A stretch of DNA of 64,000 nucleotides from an uncultured Eggerthella sp. (GCA_959607715.1 CAUHNN010000005.1:39450-103449); one strand, 5' to 3'; positions 25,402 through 34,481 are shown, counted from the first letter of the stretch. Notes: generated by a model not told the origin, from the letters alone. Numbers and translations: made by a program.

Positions 25402-26325
25402 ATGAGCAAAGTCACCATCGTGGGTGCAGGCAACGTAGGCGCGACCGCTGCGCACATCATCGCATCGAAGAACCTTGCCGACGTGGTTCTCGTCGACGTG
25501 GCCGAGGGCCTGCCTCAGGGTAAAGCGCTCGACATGATGCATATGCGCTCGGTCGAGAAGTTCACGGTAAGTGTGACGGGAACCAACGACTACGAAGCCA
25601 CGGCCGATTCCGACATCGTCGTCATCACGGCGGGCATCGCCCGCAAGCCCGGCATGACGCGCGAGGATCTGCTCGGGGTCAATTCTGGCATCATGTCGTC
25701 GGTCATCGAATCCGCCATGGCCGCTTCCCCCAACGCCATCTACATCTGCGTCACCAACCCTCTCGACGTCATGACCTACCTTGCGTTCAAGAAGTCGGGC
25801 CTTCCCGCAAACCGCCTCATGGGCATGGGCGGCGTCCTCGATTCTTCCCGCCTGTCCTTCGCCGTCTGCGAGAAGCTCGGCTGCGATCCGGCGGACGTCA
25901 CCGCATGGGCGCTCGGCGCGCATGGTGAGGGCATGGTCTGCTGGCCCCGCTTCACCACCGTCAAGGGCACTCCCATCACCGAGCTCATGAGCGAAGAGGA
26001 CATCGCCGAGGTCACCAAGCGCTGCACCAAGGGCGGAGCTGAAGTCGTTTCCTTCCTGAAGACGGGCTCGGCTTACTACGCTCCGGGCGCCTCCATCGCC
26101 AAGATGGTCGAGGCTATCCTCACCGATTCCAGGGAAGTCCTGAGCGTGTGCGCCTACATCGACGGTCAGTACGGCCTGAACGACCTGTACATGAACATTC
26201 CCGTGCGCCTGGGCAAGGGCGGTGTCGAGGAGATCGTCGAGTTCGATCTCAACGACGAAGAGCTCGCCGCTCTTCAGGAATCCGCTGCGAGCGTCAAGAA
26301 GGGCCTCGAGGTTCTTCCCGAGTAG
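25402..26325 (+). CDS. mdh: Malate dehydrogenase (LDH-like, type 3)
   Basis: NAD-dependent interconversion of malate and oxaloacetate. 307 residues: Rossmann motif VTIVGAGNVGATAAH, adenosine-ribose Asp in VLVDVAEG, the substrate loop ITAGIARKPGMTREDLL with Arg where LDH has Gln (malate specificity), VTNPLDVMTYLAFK, catalytic Asp in GVLDSSRLSF and His in GAHGEGMVCWPRF. The active-site segments differ slightly from consensus (VLDSSRLS for VLDSARFR; GAHGEGM for GGHGDTM). GAGGAGG-type ribosome-binding site. Leads directly into the fumarase genes, so the three form a malate/fumarate operon. Confidence 0.95.
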   Translation: MSKVTIVGAGNVGATAAHIIASKNLADVVLVDVAEGLPQGKALDMMHMRSVEKFTVSVTGTNDYEATADSDIVVITAGIARKPGMTREDLLGVNSGIMSSVIESAMAASPNAIYICVTNPLDVMTYLAFKKSGLPANRLMGMGGVLDSSRLSFAVCEKLGCDPADVTAWALGAHGEGMVCWPRFTTVKGTPITELMSEEDIAEVTKRCTKGGAEVVSFLKTGSAYYAPGASIAKMVEAILTDSREVLSVCAYIDGQYGLNDLYMNIPVRLGKGGVEEIVEFDLNDEELAALQESAASVKKGLEVLPE

Positions 26326-26340
26326 TCCCGAGGAGGCGAC

Positions 26341-27225
26341 ATGAAGACGGTTACACCGCGTGAGGTGAGCAAAGCCCTCATCTCGGCCATTCCGCGCATA
26401 GCCACGACCCTGCCCGACGATGTTCTGGCCGGCCTTGTCGAGGCGCGCGAGAAGGAGACGGGCGAGCGCGCCCGCTTCGTTCTCGATCAGCTCGTGGACA
26501 ACGCGCGTATCGCGAACGAAGACGCCGTCCCGATCTGCCAGGATACGGGAACGGTTTGGGTCTGCCTTGAAGTGGGGCCCGACGTGCTCGTCCCCGGCGA
26601 CGTGTTCTCGGAGGTCGACTTCGCGGTTGCCCACACCTACGAGCATGCGCGTTTGCGCAAGTCGGTCGTCGTCGATGCTCTTTTCGACCGGACGAACACC
26701 CAAGACAACACCCCGGCGTTCTGCGAGATCCATCCCGTCTCCGAGGCGGGGGTCTGCCGTCTTCATGTCATGCTCAAAGGCGGCGGCTCCGACAACGCGA
26801 GCCGCGTGGTCATGCTCACGCCGAGCGCAGGGAAGGACGGCGTCGTCGAGACCGTGCTCTCCTGCGTTCGCGAGAAGGCGGCCAACGCCTGTCCTCCCCT
26901 CATCGTCGGCGTCGGCGTCGGCGCTACGTTCGACAAGGTGGGGGGGTTGGCTAAGCGCGCCCTCATGCGCCCACTCGACCAGCCTCATCCCGATCCCCGC
27001 GCCCAGGCTTTCGAGGAGGAGCTTCTTGCGGCCATCAACGCCACCGGCTTGGGGGCAGGCGCTCTCGGGGGAGGCACCACGGCCCTTGGCGTGCGCGTCG
27101 CGACGGCCCCGTGCCACATCGCGGCTCTTCCCGTTGCCGTCAACATGGGCTGCTCCGCTATGCGTCGGGCGACCATCGATCTTTCGACGACGCCTCTTGG
27201 TGAAAGCAGGGTGAATCAACGATGA
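26341..27225 (+). CDS. Fumarate hydratase class I, alpha subunit
   Basis: Iron-sulfur fumarase alpha subunit; with the next gene it interconverts malate and fumarate. 294 residues: VPICQDTGTVWV (cluster Cys), PAFCEIHPV, MLKGGGSDNASRVVML, ANACPPLIVGVGVGATFDKVGGLAKRALMRPL (cluster Cys) and LPVAVNMGCSAMRRATI (cluster Cys). Domain-split architecture (separate alpha and beta chains) is typical of anaerobes and archaea; the same families also include L-tartrate dehydratase, but the mdh context favours fumarase. Overlaps the beta gene by four bases. Confidence 0.93.
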   Translation: MKTVTPREVSKALISAIPRIATTLPDDVLAGLVEAREKETGERARFVLDQLVDNARIANEDAVPICQDTGTVWVCLEVGPDVLVPGDVFSEVDFAVAHTYEHARLRKSVVVDALFDRTNTQDNTPAFCEIHPVSEAGVCRLHVMLKGGGSDNASRVVMLTPSAGKDGVVETVLSCVREKAANACPPLIVGVGVGATFDKVGGLAKRALMRPLDQPHPDPRAQAFEEELLAAINATGLGAGALGGGTTALGVRVATAPCHIAALPVAVNMGCSAMRRATIDLSTTPLGESRVNQR

Positions 27226-27764
27226 GCGAAGAACCCATCAGATTGTCGTTGCCGCTCGATCGCGATCGGCTCTTGCGCCTCGAGGCGGGGCAGTCGTGCC
27301 TGCTGAGCGGCGCGCTGTTCACGCTTCGCGATGCCGGCCATGCGCGTTTGCTCGAGGAGATGGGCGACGATCCCGTCATTCCCTACGGCCTTTCCGGCCA
27401 GACCATCTTCTACGCCGGTCCGACGCCGGAAGCATCCGGCCGCCCTTTCGGCGCGATAGGCCCGACTACGGCATCTCGCATGGATTTCGCCGCGCCGCAT
27501 CTCATGAACCACGGCTTGGCGGCAACGGTGGGCAAGGGAACTCGCCGCGAAGACGTTCGCCGCGCCTGCATGGAGAACGGGGCCGTGTATTTCGTCGCCG
27601 TCGGCGGCGCTGCCGCGTTTCTTGCGAAGTGCGTGGTATCGTGTGAGACCTTGGCGTATCATGACTTGGGTACCGAAGCCCTTCGCCGCATCGAGGTAGT
27701 CGACTTTCCTGTCTTCGTCGGCGTCGATGCGAACGGCAACGATATCTATTCCCTCGATCGATAG
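27222..27764 (+). CDS. Fumarate hydratase class I, beta subunit
   Basis: 180-residue beta chain (swivelling domain) of the two-component class I fumarase. Signatures: GQSCLLSGALFTLRDAGHARLLEE, YAGPTPEASGRPFGAIGPTTASRMDFAAPHLM, ATVGKGTRREDVRRACMENGAVYFVAVGGAAAFLAKCV and YHDLGTEALRRIEVVDFPVFVGVDANG. Start overlaps the alpha stop (ATGA), indicating translational coupling for a 1:1 complex. Confidence 0.93.
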   Translation: MSEEPIRLSLPLDRDRLLRLEAGQSCLLSGALFTLRDAGHARLLEEMGDDPVIPYGLSGQTIFYAGPTPEASGRPFGAIGPTTASRMDFAAPHLMNHGLAATVGKGTRREDVRRACMENGAVYFVAVGGAAAFLAKCVVSCETLAYHDLGTEALRRIEVVDFPVFVGVDANGNDIYSLDR

Positions 27765-27771
27765 GAACAGC

Positions 27772-28518
27772 GTGACCACTGAACAGGACCATACGGTAGG
27801 CCCTGGCATCTTCATTACCTTCGAAGGCGGTGAAGGGGCAGGCAAAACGACCCATATAACGTTTTTGGCGACGTCTCTTCGCTCTTTGGGCTACGAGGTT
27901 CTCTGCTTGCGCGAGCCCGGCGGCACCGAGATCGGCGAAGCCCTGCGCGCGCTCGTCCTCGACCCCGGCAATTCCGAGATGTCCGATGAGACTGAGCTTT
28001 TGATCTATGAAGCCGCTCGCGCCCAGGTCATCAAGGAGGTCGTCATCCCCGCGCTCGCTCGCGGCGCCGTCGTTCTGCTCGATCGTTTCTACGATTCGAC
28101 GATCGCCTACCAGGTGGCCGGCCGAGGTCTGCCCGAAGCGTTCGTTCGTCAAGCCAACGGGTTCGCGTGCCAGGGGGTGCATCCCTGTCGAACCATCCTG
28201 CTCGATTCCGACGCCCCGGTCGAAGAGGGCCTCGAGCGTGCGACCCATCACAGCGGTGCCGATCGCCTCGAGCAGGCGGGCACCGATTTTCACGCGCGCG
28301 TGAACGGTGCATTTCTGCGCATCGCGGCGGAAAACCCTGCGCGCATTCGCGTCGTGTCCTCGGCGGGCGGCAAGGACGAAACGGCGCGCCTTATCTTCAG
28401 GGAACTCGCCGACGTGTTCGGGTGGGGCCCTGATGCTCCCGTGTGGAAAGAGGGCTTCTTCGACGCTCTGCTCGAGCGCGATACGGGAGAAAAAGCTCAG
28501 ATCAGCCTCGGTGAGTGA
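27772..28518 (+). CDS. tmk: Thymidylate kinase
   Basis: Phosphorylates dTMP to dTDP. 248 residues: P-loop FITFEGGEGAGKTTHI, REPGGTEIGEALRALVLD (DR(Y/H)-type and Arg contact region), LLDRFYDSTIAYQVAGRG and the lid/adenine region. The C-terminus (GWGPDAPVWKEGFFDALLERDTGEK) extends about 40 residues past typical bacterial TMKs. Start taken as GTG 27772, seven bases after the fumarase stop and close to the homology start; an upstream ATG at 27727 lies inside the fumarase gene. Followed immediately by holB, as in many bacteria. Confidence 0.92.
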   Translation: MTTEQDHTVGPGIFITFEGGEGAGKTTHITFLATSLRSLGYEVLCLREPGGTEIGEALRALVLDPGNSEMSDETELLIYEAARAQVIKEVVIPALARGAVVLLDRFYDSTIAYQVAGRGLPEAFVRQANGFACQGVHPCRTILLDSDAPVEEGLERATHHSGADRLEQAGTDFHARVNGAFLRIAAENPARIRVVSSAGGKDETARLIFRELADVFGWGPDAPVWKEGFFDALLERDTGEKAQISLGE

Positions 28519-28523
28519 TCTTC

Positions 28524-29654
28524 ATGGCCGATGTGTTCGACGGCGTCTTCGGCCAGCCGCGCGTCCGCTCTTTCCTTCGTTCGAGCGTCTCATCGGGGCG
28601 CGTGAGCCATGCCTATCTGTTCGTCGGTCCGGCGGGATCGGGCAAGACCCAGGCCGCCTACGCGCTTGCTCAGGCGATCGTCTGTCCTCAGGGCGGTTGC
28701 GGCTCGTGCGACGATTGCCGCCGCGTTGAGCGCCACAACCACCCCGACGTTCACTACTATGCGCCAGAAGGCGCGCAGGGCTACGTGGTGAGCCAGATCC
28801 GCGAGATCGTCGCCGACGCGGCGCTCGCTCCCATTCGTTCCCGCTCCAAGGTCTACGTCCTCGATCGCGTCGATCTGCTGGGGATCCAGCCGGCAAACGC
28901 GTTCTTGAAGACCCTTGAAGAGCCCATTCCCGGCGTCACCTTCCTTCTGCTCGCCCGTACGCGCGAAGGCGTGCTGCCCACCATCGTGTCCCGCTGCCAG
29001 GTGGTGCCGTTTCGTCACATCCCGTCTGCCGAGGCCGCTGCTATCCTTGCGCAGCGCACGGGCGTCGCTCCTGAGCGCGCGCGTATCGCGATCGAGGCCT
29101 GCGACGGCTCTCTGTCGCGGGCTTTGTCGTTCGTGAAAAGCGCGGAGCGGGCCGAATTCCGTGCGCGCGTGCTCGAGATCCTGTCCCGATTGGCGCTTGC
29201 CGACGAGCGGGACGTCCTCGATTTCGCGGCCGAGCTGATCGAGCGCTCGAAGGCCCCGCTCGATAACGTCCGCACGCGGCAGAGCGCCGAGCTTGAGGAA
29301 TCGGCCGATTTCTTGACGAGCTCGGCTCTCAAGCAGATCGAGCTTCGCCACAAGCGCGCCCTTGCGAAGGCGACGCGCGAGTCGCTGACCACCATGACGT
29401 CGATCATCCGCTCGTGGTTGCGCGACGTGTTGATGATCGTGAACGGCTCTTCGTCCCTCGTCGTCAACACCGACGCCTTGCCCGCTCTCAACGATGCAGC
29501 GGCGCATGCGAGCGTCGAGGGCGTTGTCTTCGCGTTGCGTGAAGCGTACCGAACCGATGAGGCGCTTCGCTATAATGTTTCCCCAGAAACGTGCATTGAC
29601 GCGCTTCTGTTTTCGATAAGAGAGGTTTTACATGGTTCGGGTTGCCCCCGTTAA
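28524..29654 (+). CDS. holB: DNA polymerase III subunit delta'
   Basis: Clamp-loader AAA+ subunit. 376 residues: FGQPRVRSFLRSSVSSGRVSHAYLFVGPAGSGKTQAAYALAQ (P-loop retained), zinc module CPQGGCGSCDDCRRVERHNHPDVH, then IREIVADAALAPIRSRSKVYVLDRVDLL, NAFLKTLEEPIPGVTFLLLA and the SRC sensor motif in IVSRCQVVPF. ATG 28524 is preferred over the GTG at 28515 on spacing. C-terminus overlaps the ricT start by 23 bases. Tmk-holB-ricT order is the same as in Bacillus and many actinobacteria. Confidence 0.93.
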   Translation: MADVFDGVFGQPRVRSFLRSSVSSGRVSHAYLFVGPAGSGKTQAAYALAQAIVCPQGGCGSCDDCRRVERHNHPDVHYYAPEGAQGYVVSQIREIVADAALAPIRSRSKVYVLDRVDLLGIQPANAFLKTLEEPIPGVTFLLLARTREGVLPTIVSRCQVVPFRHIPSAEAAAILAQRTGVAPERARIAIEACDGSLSRALSFVKSAERAEFRARVLEILSRLALADERDVLDFAAELIERSKAPLDNVRTRQSAELEESADFLTSSALKQIELRHKRALAKATRESLTTMTSIIRSWLRDVLMIVNGSSSLVVNTDALPALNDAAAHASVEGVVFALREAYRTDEALRYNVSPETCIDALLFSIREVLHGSGCPR

Positions 29655-31047
29655 ACTTCAGGTCGGAACCAAGGTCCTTTGGTTCGATCCGAACGGTAAC
29701 GACGTTCATAAAGATGACAACGTCATCGTCAAGACGGAGCGCGGCATCGAGTACGGATGCGCCACGTCGGATATTCTCGAGGTGAGCGACGAGCTGGTCG
29801 CCAATCTCAAGTCCCCCTTGAAACCGGTTGTCCGCATAGCCGATGAAGCGGACAACCTGCGCGCCGCCGAGTTGTCGCAGCAAGGGGAGGAAGCCCTTTC
29901 GGTCTTCAAGGAACTCGCCGCCGAGACGAGCGATCAGATGCGTCCGGTCATGGTCGAGTTCCTTTTCGACGGAGACAAGGCGGTGTTCTATTTCGAGGCC
30001 GAGGAGCGCGTCGATTTCCGCGATCTTGTGCGCCGCCTGGCGAGTCATTTTCACGTGCGCATCGACATGCGGCAGATCGGCGTGCGCGATGGCGCCCGCA
30101 TCGTCGGCGGTCTTGGCCATTGCGGCCAGGAGCTGTGCTGCAAGCGCCTCGGCGGGGAATTCTCCCCCGTGTCCATTCGCATGGCCAAGGAGCAGAATCT
30201 CTCGCTCAACCCTCAGAAGATCTCGGGGTGCTGTGGGCGTTTGATGTGCTGCTTGCGCTACGAATACGAGGCTTACAAAGAAGTGAACGCCCGCGCGCCC
30301 AAGCACGGAGCCAAGATTGAGATCCCCGACGGCGTCGCGCGCGTCTCGGAGGTGAACGTGCCGCTTGAGCGCGTGTCGCTTCAGCTTCCCGATGGCCGGA
30401 CGATCCAGATCCCCCTCGAGGAGATGGACGTCGTCGGCGAGGGGAGGCGCCCCAACAGCGTGAGCGCCGAGGTATTCGAGAAGTACGCTTCGAGCGATCC
30501 GCTCGAAGGGTTCACCACCTCGTCGATCTTCGAGGTCTCCACGTTCACGGGCAACGAGAAGCTCGCTGACCCCAAGGCGCGCCGCCCCCATCCTTCCGAA
30601 GAGAAGGAGGATCGTTCGCATCGCAAGCCCCGCCGCCGCCGTCGCTCCTCGGCGGATCGCTCTTCTGAGTCTTCTGGCCAGGACAAGCGCACTGGCCAGG
30701 CATCCTCCGAAAAGGACGGCAAGAAGGAGAGCAGGCCTTCGTCGAAGGCGTCCGAGCAGGGACGCTCTTCGCGCAAGCCCCGCCGCAGCCGCTCCAAGTC
30801 CTCCGGCAAGCAAGGCGGCGCAGAGCAGCAAGGCGCAGCTAAGGCCGCACCCGAGCAGTCTCGCTCTCAGGGCAAGCAGCGCAGCCAGCGCAGGCCCGGG
30901 CAAAAATCCTCGGGCGTGCGCAACGATCCGAATAAGCCTCAAGGTCAGGCGAATCGACCGCAAGCAGAGGGCAAGGGCGAGACGGCGCATCGCAAGCCCC
31001 GCCGCCGGCGCCGGAGGCCCGCAGGAGGGGATCAGTCCCATGAATAA
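29632..31047 (+). CDS. ricT: RicT/YaaT (PSP1 domain) protein with basic C-terminal tail
   Basis: 471 residues. Residues 1-250 are the PSP1/RicT domain: VGTKVLWFDPNG, IEYGCATSDILEV, DMRQIGVRDGARIVGGLGHCGQELCCKRLGGEFSPVSIRMAKEQNLSLNPQKISGCCGRLMCCLRYE with the conserved cysteines. In Bacillus, RicT works with RicA and RicF to promote RNase Y-dependent mRNA maturation; the cysteines bind Fe-S clusters in that complex. Residues about 310-471 are disordered, Ser/Lys/Arg/Gln-rich, and repeat the block HRKPRRRRR/SRKPRRSRS three times (30619, 30772, 30988). ATG 29632 is the start; next gene overlaps by 8 bases. Confidence 0.92.
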   Translation: MVRVAPVKLQVGTKVLWFDPNGNDVHKDDNVIVKTERGIEYGCATSDILEVSDELVANLKSPLKPVVRIADEADNLRAAELSQQGEEALSVFKELAAETSDQMRPVMVEFLFDGDKAVFYFEAEERVDFRDLVRRLASHFHVRIDMRQIGVRDGARIVGGLGHCGQELCCKRLGGEFSPVSIRMAKEQNLSLNPQKISGCCGRLMCCLRYEYEAYKEVNARAPKHGAKIEIPDGVARVSEVNVPLERVSLQLPDGRTIQIPLEEMDVVGEGRRPNSVSAEVFEKYASSDPLEGFTTSSIFEVSTFTGNEKLADPKARRPHPSEEKEDRSHRKPRRRRRSSADRSSESSGQDKRTGQASSEKDGKKESRPSSKASEQGRSSRKPRRSRSKSSGKQGGAEQQGAAKAAPEQSRSQGKQRSQRRPGQKSSGVRNDPNKPQGQANRPQAEGKGETAHRKPRRRRRRPAGGDQSHE

Positions 31048-32491
31048 CGACGACTATGCATTGCTGACCGACCTGTACCAGCTGACGATGGCCCAGGGGT
31101 ATTGGTCGTGCGGGAAACTCGATGAAGAGGGCTGCTTCCACGTCTTCTTCCGCGAGACCCCGTTCAAGGGCGGCTTCGCGATCGCGAGCGGTCTCGACCA
31201 TGTGGCCGAAGTGATCGAGAACTTCTCTTTCTCCGACGAGAGCATCGCGTATCTCTCGACCGTGCCGGCTCCCGATGGCGCTCCGCTGTTCGATCCGGCT
31301 TTTCTCGAGTATCTGCGCACGCTTGAGCTCACGGTCGACATCGAAGCGGTGCGAGAGGGCACGGTGGTGTTCCCCAACGACCCCCTCGTTCGGGTGACGG
31401 GTCCCATTCTCCAGTGTCAGCTGCTCGAGACCCAGATCCTCAATTGTGTCAACTTCGAGACGCTCGCCGCAACGAAGGCGGCTCGTATCTGCCTCGAGGC
31501 CGGCGCTCCCGTCGCCGAATTCGGCCTTCGCCGCGCCCAGGGTGAATCGGGCGGATTGCGCGCTGCGCGTGCCTGTGTGGTAGGGGGTTGCTCTTCGACG
31601 TCGAATGTCCTTGCCGGCCGCCTGTTCGGTTTGCCGGTATCGGGGACCCATGCCCATGCCTGGGTCATGGCGTTCGATGACGAGCTCGAGGCGTTTCGTG
31701 CCTATGCGCGCGAGTTCCCGACCAACTGCGTGCTCCTCGTCGATACGTACGACATCACGCAAGGCCTGAAGAACGCCATCACCGTCGGTCTGGAGATGAA
31801 GGCCCGCGGAGAGCGCTTGACCGGCGTCCGCATCGATTCGGGCGACTTGGCGTGGCGGGCCAAGGAGGCGCGCCGTATGCTCGATGAGGCGGGCCTTGTC
31901 GACACGGGGGTCGTCCTTTCCAACGATCTCGACGAGTATTCGATCAAGTCCATTCGCGATTCCGGGGCGCAGGTCGCTGCTTGGGGCGTAGGGACGAAGC
32001 TTGCCACGGCCTACGATCAGCCGGCCCTCGGGGGCGTGTACAAGCTCGCGGCCAAGCGCGTCAAGGGCGGCGAATGGCAGCCATGCGTGAAGGTGACGGG
32101 GCAGTCGTCGAAGCAGACGGTCCCGGGCGTTTTGGATGTGCGCCGCTACTTCAATGAATCGGGGACGCTTGCCGGCGACATGGTGGTGGACGTGACCTAT
32201 CCGGTCGAGTGCGAGCGCATCATCGATCCCGCTGACGAGCTTCGCCAGAAGGACCTCTCGGGCAAGCGCTTCATCACCTTGCTCGAGCCTCTTGCTCGTG
32301 GTGGGGAAGTGGTTTTGCCTGCCGAGCAGCGCGATGCCCTTGTCGCCCAGGCGCGGTGTCGAGAGCAGCTTGAACTGCTCGATGAAAGCCAGAAACGCAT
32401 CGTCAATCCCCATTCGTACCCGGTAGGCCTCGAGTGCTCGCTGTTCTACCGTCGTCGCGATTTGGTTTCCCGCTTGCTGGGATTGGCGTAG
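31040..32491 (+). CDS. pncB: Nicotinate phosphoribosyltransferase
   Basis: NAD salvage: nicotinate plus PRPP gives nicotinate mononucleotide. 483 residues with YALLTDLYQLTMAQGYW at the N-terminus, FFRETPFKGGFAIASGL, CVNFETLAATKAARICLEAG, FGLRRAQGESGGLRAARACVVGGCSSTSNVLAG, GTHAHAWVMAF, LLVDTYDITQGLKNA, GVRIDSGDLAWRAKEARRML and GVGTKLATAYDQPALGGVYKL. Matches the long bacterial type. Start overlaps ricT by eight bases; Shine-Dalgarno AGGAGGGGAT lies within ricT. Confidence 0.95.
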   Translation: MNNDDYALLTDLYQLTMAQGYWSCGKLDEEGCFHVFFRETPFKGGFAIASGLDHVAEVIENFSFSDESIAYLSTVPAPDGAPLFDPAFLEYLRTLELTVDIEAVREGTVVFPNDPLVRVTGPILQCQLLETQILNCVNFETLAATKAARICLEAGAPVAEFGLRRAQGESGGLRAARACVVGGCSSTSNVLAGRLFGLPVSGTHAHAWVMAFDDELEAFRAYAREFPTNCVLLVDTYDITQGLKNAITVGLEMKARGERLTGVRIDSGDLAWRAKEARRMLDEAGLVDTGVVLSNDLDEYSIKSIRDSGAQVAAWGVGTKLATAYDQPALGGVYKLAAKRVKGGEWQPCVKVTGQSSKQTVPGVLDVRRYFNESGTLAGDMVVDVTYPVECERIIDPADELRQKDLSGKRFITLLEPLARGGEVVLPAEQRDALVAQARCREQLELLDESQKRIVNPHSYPVGLECSLFYRRRDLVSRLLGLA

Positions 32492-32511
32492 GTCGCAGGA
32501 AGGAATACTGG

Positions 32512-33417
32512 ATGATTCGGATCGTAACGGATTCGGTGACCTCGCTGAGCGTCGAGGTCGCGGCCCGCGAAGGCGTGGAAATCGTCTCGCTCTACCTGAA
32601 TGAAGGGGGAGTGGAGCATGAAGACGCCACCATGGACGTCGACGAGTTCTATACGCGCATCGGCGCGATGGCGGACAATCCCCCCACTTCGAGCCAGCCT
32701 GCCCAGGATAAACTCGAAGCCCTTTTCGAGAGCATCGCCCGCGAAGGCGACCAGCTCGTTGGGATCTGGATCTCCTCGGGCCTTTCCGGTACGTACGAAG
32801 GCGCGTTGCGGGCAGCTCGTGCCGTCAAATCGCGCAACATCGACTTCTCTTACGCCATGATCGATTCCCAGTCGTGCGGTTTCGATGAGGCGTTCCCGGT
32901 GCTTGAGGCGGCTCGTGCGGCTCGTGCGGGCGCTTCTCTTGATGAGGTTGTTGACGCCACGACGAAGGCCATGGCATCGAGTCGCTTCCTGTTCACCCCT
33001 GAATCGCTGACATTCCTCCGTAAGGGCGGCCGTATCGGCGGCGCGGCGGCGCTCGTGGGCAATCTGGTCAAGATCTGTCCCGTTTTGACGGTCGTCGACG
33101 GCACTCCTGAGGTGAGCGCGAAAGTCAGGACGCGCAAGAAGGCGCTCGAAAAGATATGCTCTCTGCTTGAAGAAGACATAGCTTCGGCGGGTGGCTTGAA
33201 GAACGTCATGGTACATTACATCGGCGATAGGCTTCCCGCTGTCACGTGGGCGCGCGAGACGATCGAGCCGTTGCTCGGCCGCACGGTCGAGGTTCTGCCC
33301 GTCAGTCCGGTGATCGGTCTTCATGTCGGCCCTGCGATCGGTATCGCCTACGAATGCGAGAACCCCCTTCCCCGGAAGATCACCAAGAGCCTCTCCTCGC
33401 TCGTCGTTTCGAGCTGA
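32512..33417 (+). CDS. DegV family fatty acid-binding protein (first copy)
   Basis: 301-residue DegV domain protein: IRIVTDSVTSLSVEVA, LYLNEGGVEHED, PPTSSQPAQDKLEALFE, LVGIWISSGLSGTYEGALRAA, MIDSQSCGFDEAFPVLEAA, FLRKGGRIGGAAALVGNLVKICPVLTVVDGTPEVSAKVRTRKKALEKI and a C-terminal GLHVGPAIGIAYE. DegV (FakB-like) proteins bind a fatty acid that is phosphorylated by a FakA kinase; no fakA is in the window, so the substrate and partner are unknown. Followed by a second, divergent copy. Confidence 0.92.
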   Translation: MIRIVTDSVTSLSVEVAAREGVEIVSLYLNEGGVEHEDATMDVDEFYTRIGAMADNPPTSSQPAQDKLEALFESIAREGDQLVGIWISSGLSGTYEGALRAARAVKSRNIDFSYAMIDSQSCGFDEAFPVLEAARAARAGASLDEVVDATTKAMASSRFLFTPESLTFLRKGGRIGGAAALVGNLVKICPVLTVVDGTPEVSAKVRTRKKALEKICSLLEEDIASAGGLKNVMVHYIGDRLPAVTWARETIEPLLGRTVEVLPVSPVIGLHVGPAIGIAYECENPLPRKITKSLSSLVVSS

Positions 33418-33443
33418 CGTCCTTCTAGCCAGAAAGGCCCCCT

Positions 33444-34373
33444 ATGGAATTGAACTGCAACCTCATCCTCGACTCCTGCTGCGATCTTCCCTACGAAGTG
33501 GTAGCCCGCGACGGCGTTTACGTGCTCGAGTTCCCCTACTTCGATGAAGGCGGCGAGCGCTTCGACGATCTGTACCGCACGCGCAGCGCGCACGATTTCT
33601 ACGACGCGATGCGCAACGGCTCCGAGCCCCACACGGCCCAGATCCCCCTGCCTTCCATCCGCGAGGCGTTCCTGTGGGCCCATGAGCAGGGTAAGCCGGC
33701 GGTGTATCTGGGCTTTTCAAGTGGGCTTTCCGGAACCTTCGAGACGACCCAGCTCGTCTTCGATCAGCTGAAGCAGGAGATTCCCGACCTCGATATCCGC
33801 CTTGTCGACACCAAGATCGCTTCGGTCGCCGAAGGGTTCATGGTCTACGAGGCTCTTCGCCAGAGGGAAAAGGGCTTGAGCGCCGATGAGCTCGCCGAAT
33901 GGGCCGAAGAAGCGCGCTTCTTCGTCGATGCTCAGTTCATGGTCGACGACCTCGAGGCGCTCAAGCGCGGTGGGCGCATTCCCTCTTCGGTCGCTTATGC
34001 GGGGGCGAAGCTCGACGTGAAGCCCCTGCTCGGCATCGCCGCCGACGGCAAGCTCGCGTTGACGGGAGTGGCCCGCGGCCGCAAGAAGGGTTTGAAATCG
34101 CTTGTCGATTATTACTTGAAGCGCAGAAGCTCGGATGCTCCTGGTCAGAACGTGGTGATCGGCAACGCAGACTGTCCGAAGGATGCTAAGCGCCTGATGG
34201 ATTTGATCTCCAAGTCCGACGAGTCGGTCATGATCCTCGAGTCCTCCATCGGCCCGGTGATCGGCAGCCACGTCGGCCCTGATATGGTGGCTGTGGTTTT
34301 CTGGGGGCAGGATCGCCGTGAGGATCTTTCCGTCGCTGATCGTATCGCCAGCAAGGTGCGCGGCGCGAAATAG
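33444..34373 (+). CDS. DegV family fatty acid-binding protein (second copy)
   Basis: 309 residues, same fold as the preceding gene but clearly divergent: LILDSCCDLPYEVVA, FPYFDEGGERFDDLYRTRSAHDFYDAM, PHTAQIPLPSIREAFL, AVYLGFSSGLSGTFETTQLVFDQL, VDTKIASVAEGFMVYEAL, LEALKRGGRIPSSVAYAGAKLDVKPLLGIAADGKLALTGVARGRKKGLKSLVDYYL and SHVGPDMVAVVFWG. Tandem DegV genes often differ in fatty acid chain preference (established for staphylococcal FakB1/FakB2). Good ribosome-binding site (AGAAAGG) before ATG 33444. Confidence 0.92.
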   Translation: MELNCNLILDSCCDLPYEVVARDGVYVLEFPYFDEGGERFDDLYRTRSAHDFYDAMRNGSEPHTAQIPLPSIREAFLWAHEQGKPAVYLGFSSGLSGTFETTQLVFDQLKQEIPDLDIRLVDTKIASVAEGFMVYEALRQREKGLSADELAEWAEEARFFVDAQFMVDDLEALKRGGRIPSSVAYAGAKLDVKPLLGIAADGKLALTGVARGRKKGLKSLVDYYLKRRSSDAPGQNVVIGNADCPKDAKRLMDLISKSDESVMILESSIGPVIGSHVGPDMVAVVFWGQDRREDLSVADRIASKVRGAK

Positions 34374-34402
34374 GTCCGATTCGAAAACGGGTAACGATTG
34401 GG

Positions 34403-34435
34403 CGCCCAGTGCACGATAGGCACTGGGCGTTGTGC
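34403..34435 (+). terminator. Perfect 10-bp hairpin after second degV
   Basis: CGCCCAGTGC (34403-34412) pairs with GCACTGGGCG (34420-34429), followed by TTGTGCG rather than a run of T. It may terminate the pncB-degV unit imperfectly or serve as a 5' element of the next gene. Confidence 0.55.
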
Positions 34436-34481
34436 GAAGCGAGGGCGCGCTCGGCGCGCGCATCGATGAGGAGTGGTAGCA

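Noticed and set aside
25387..27219. Open frame of about 610 codons opposite mdh and the fumarase alpha gene
   Set aside because: Runs antisense across two genes and their boundary, with no homology or start signal.
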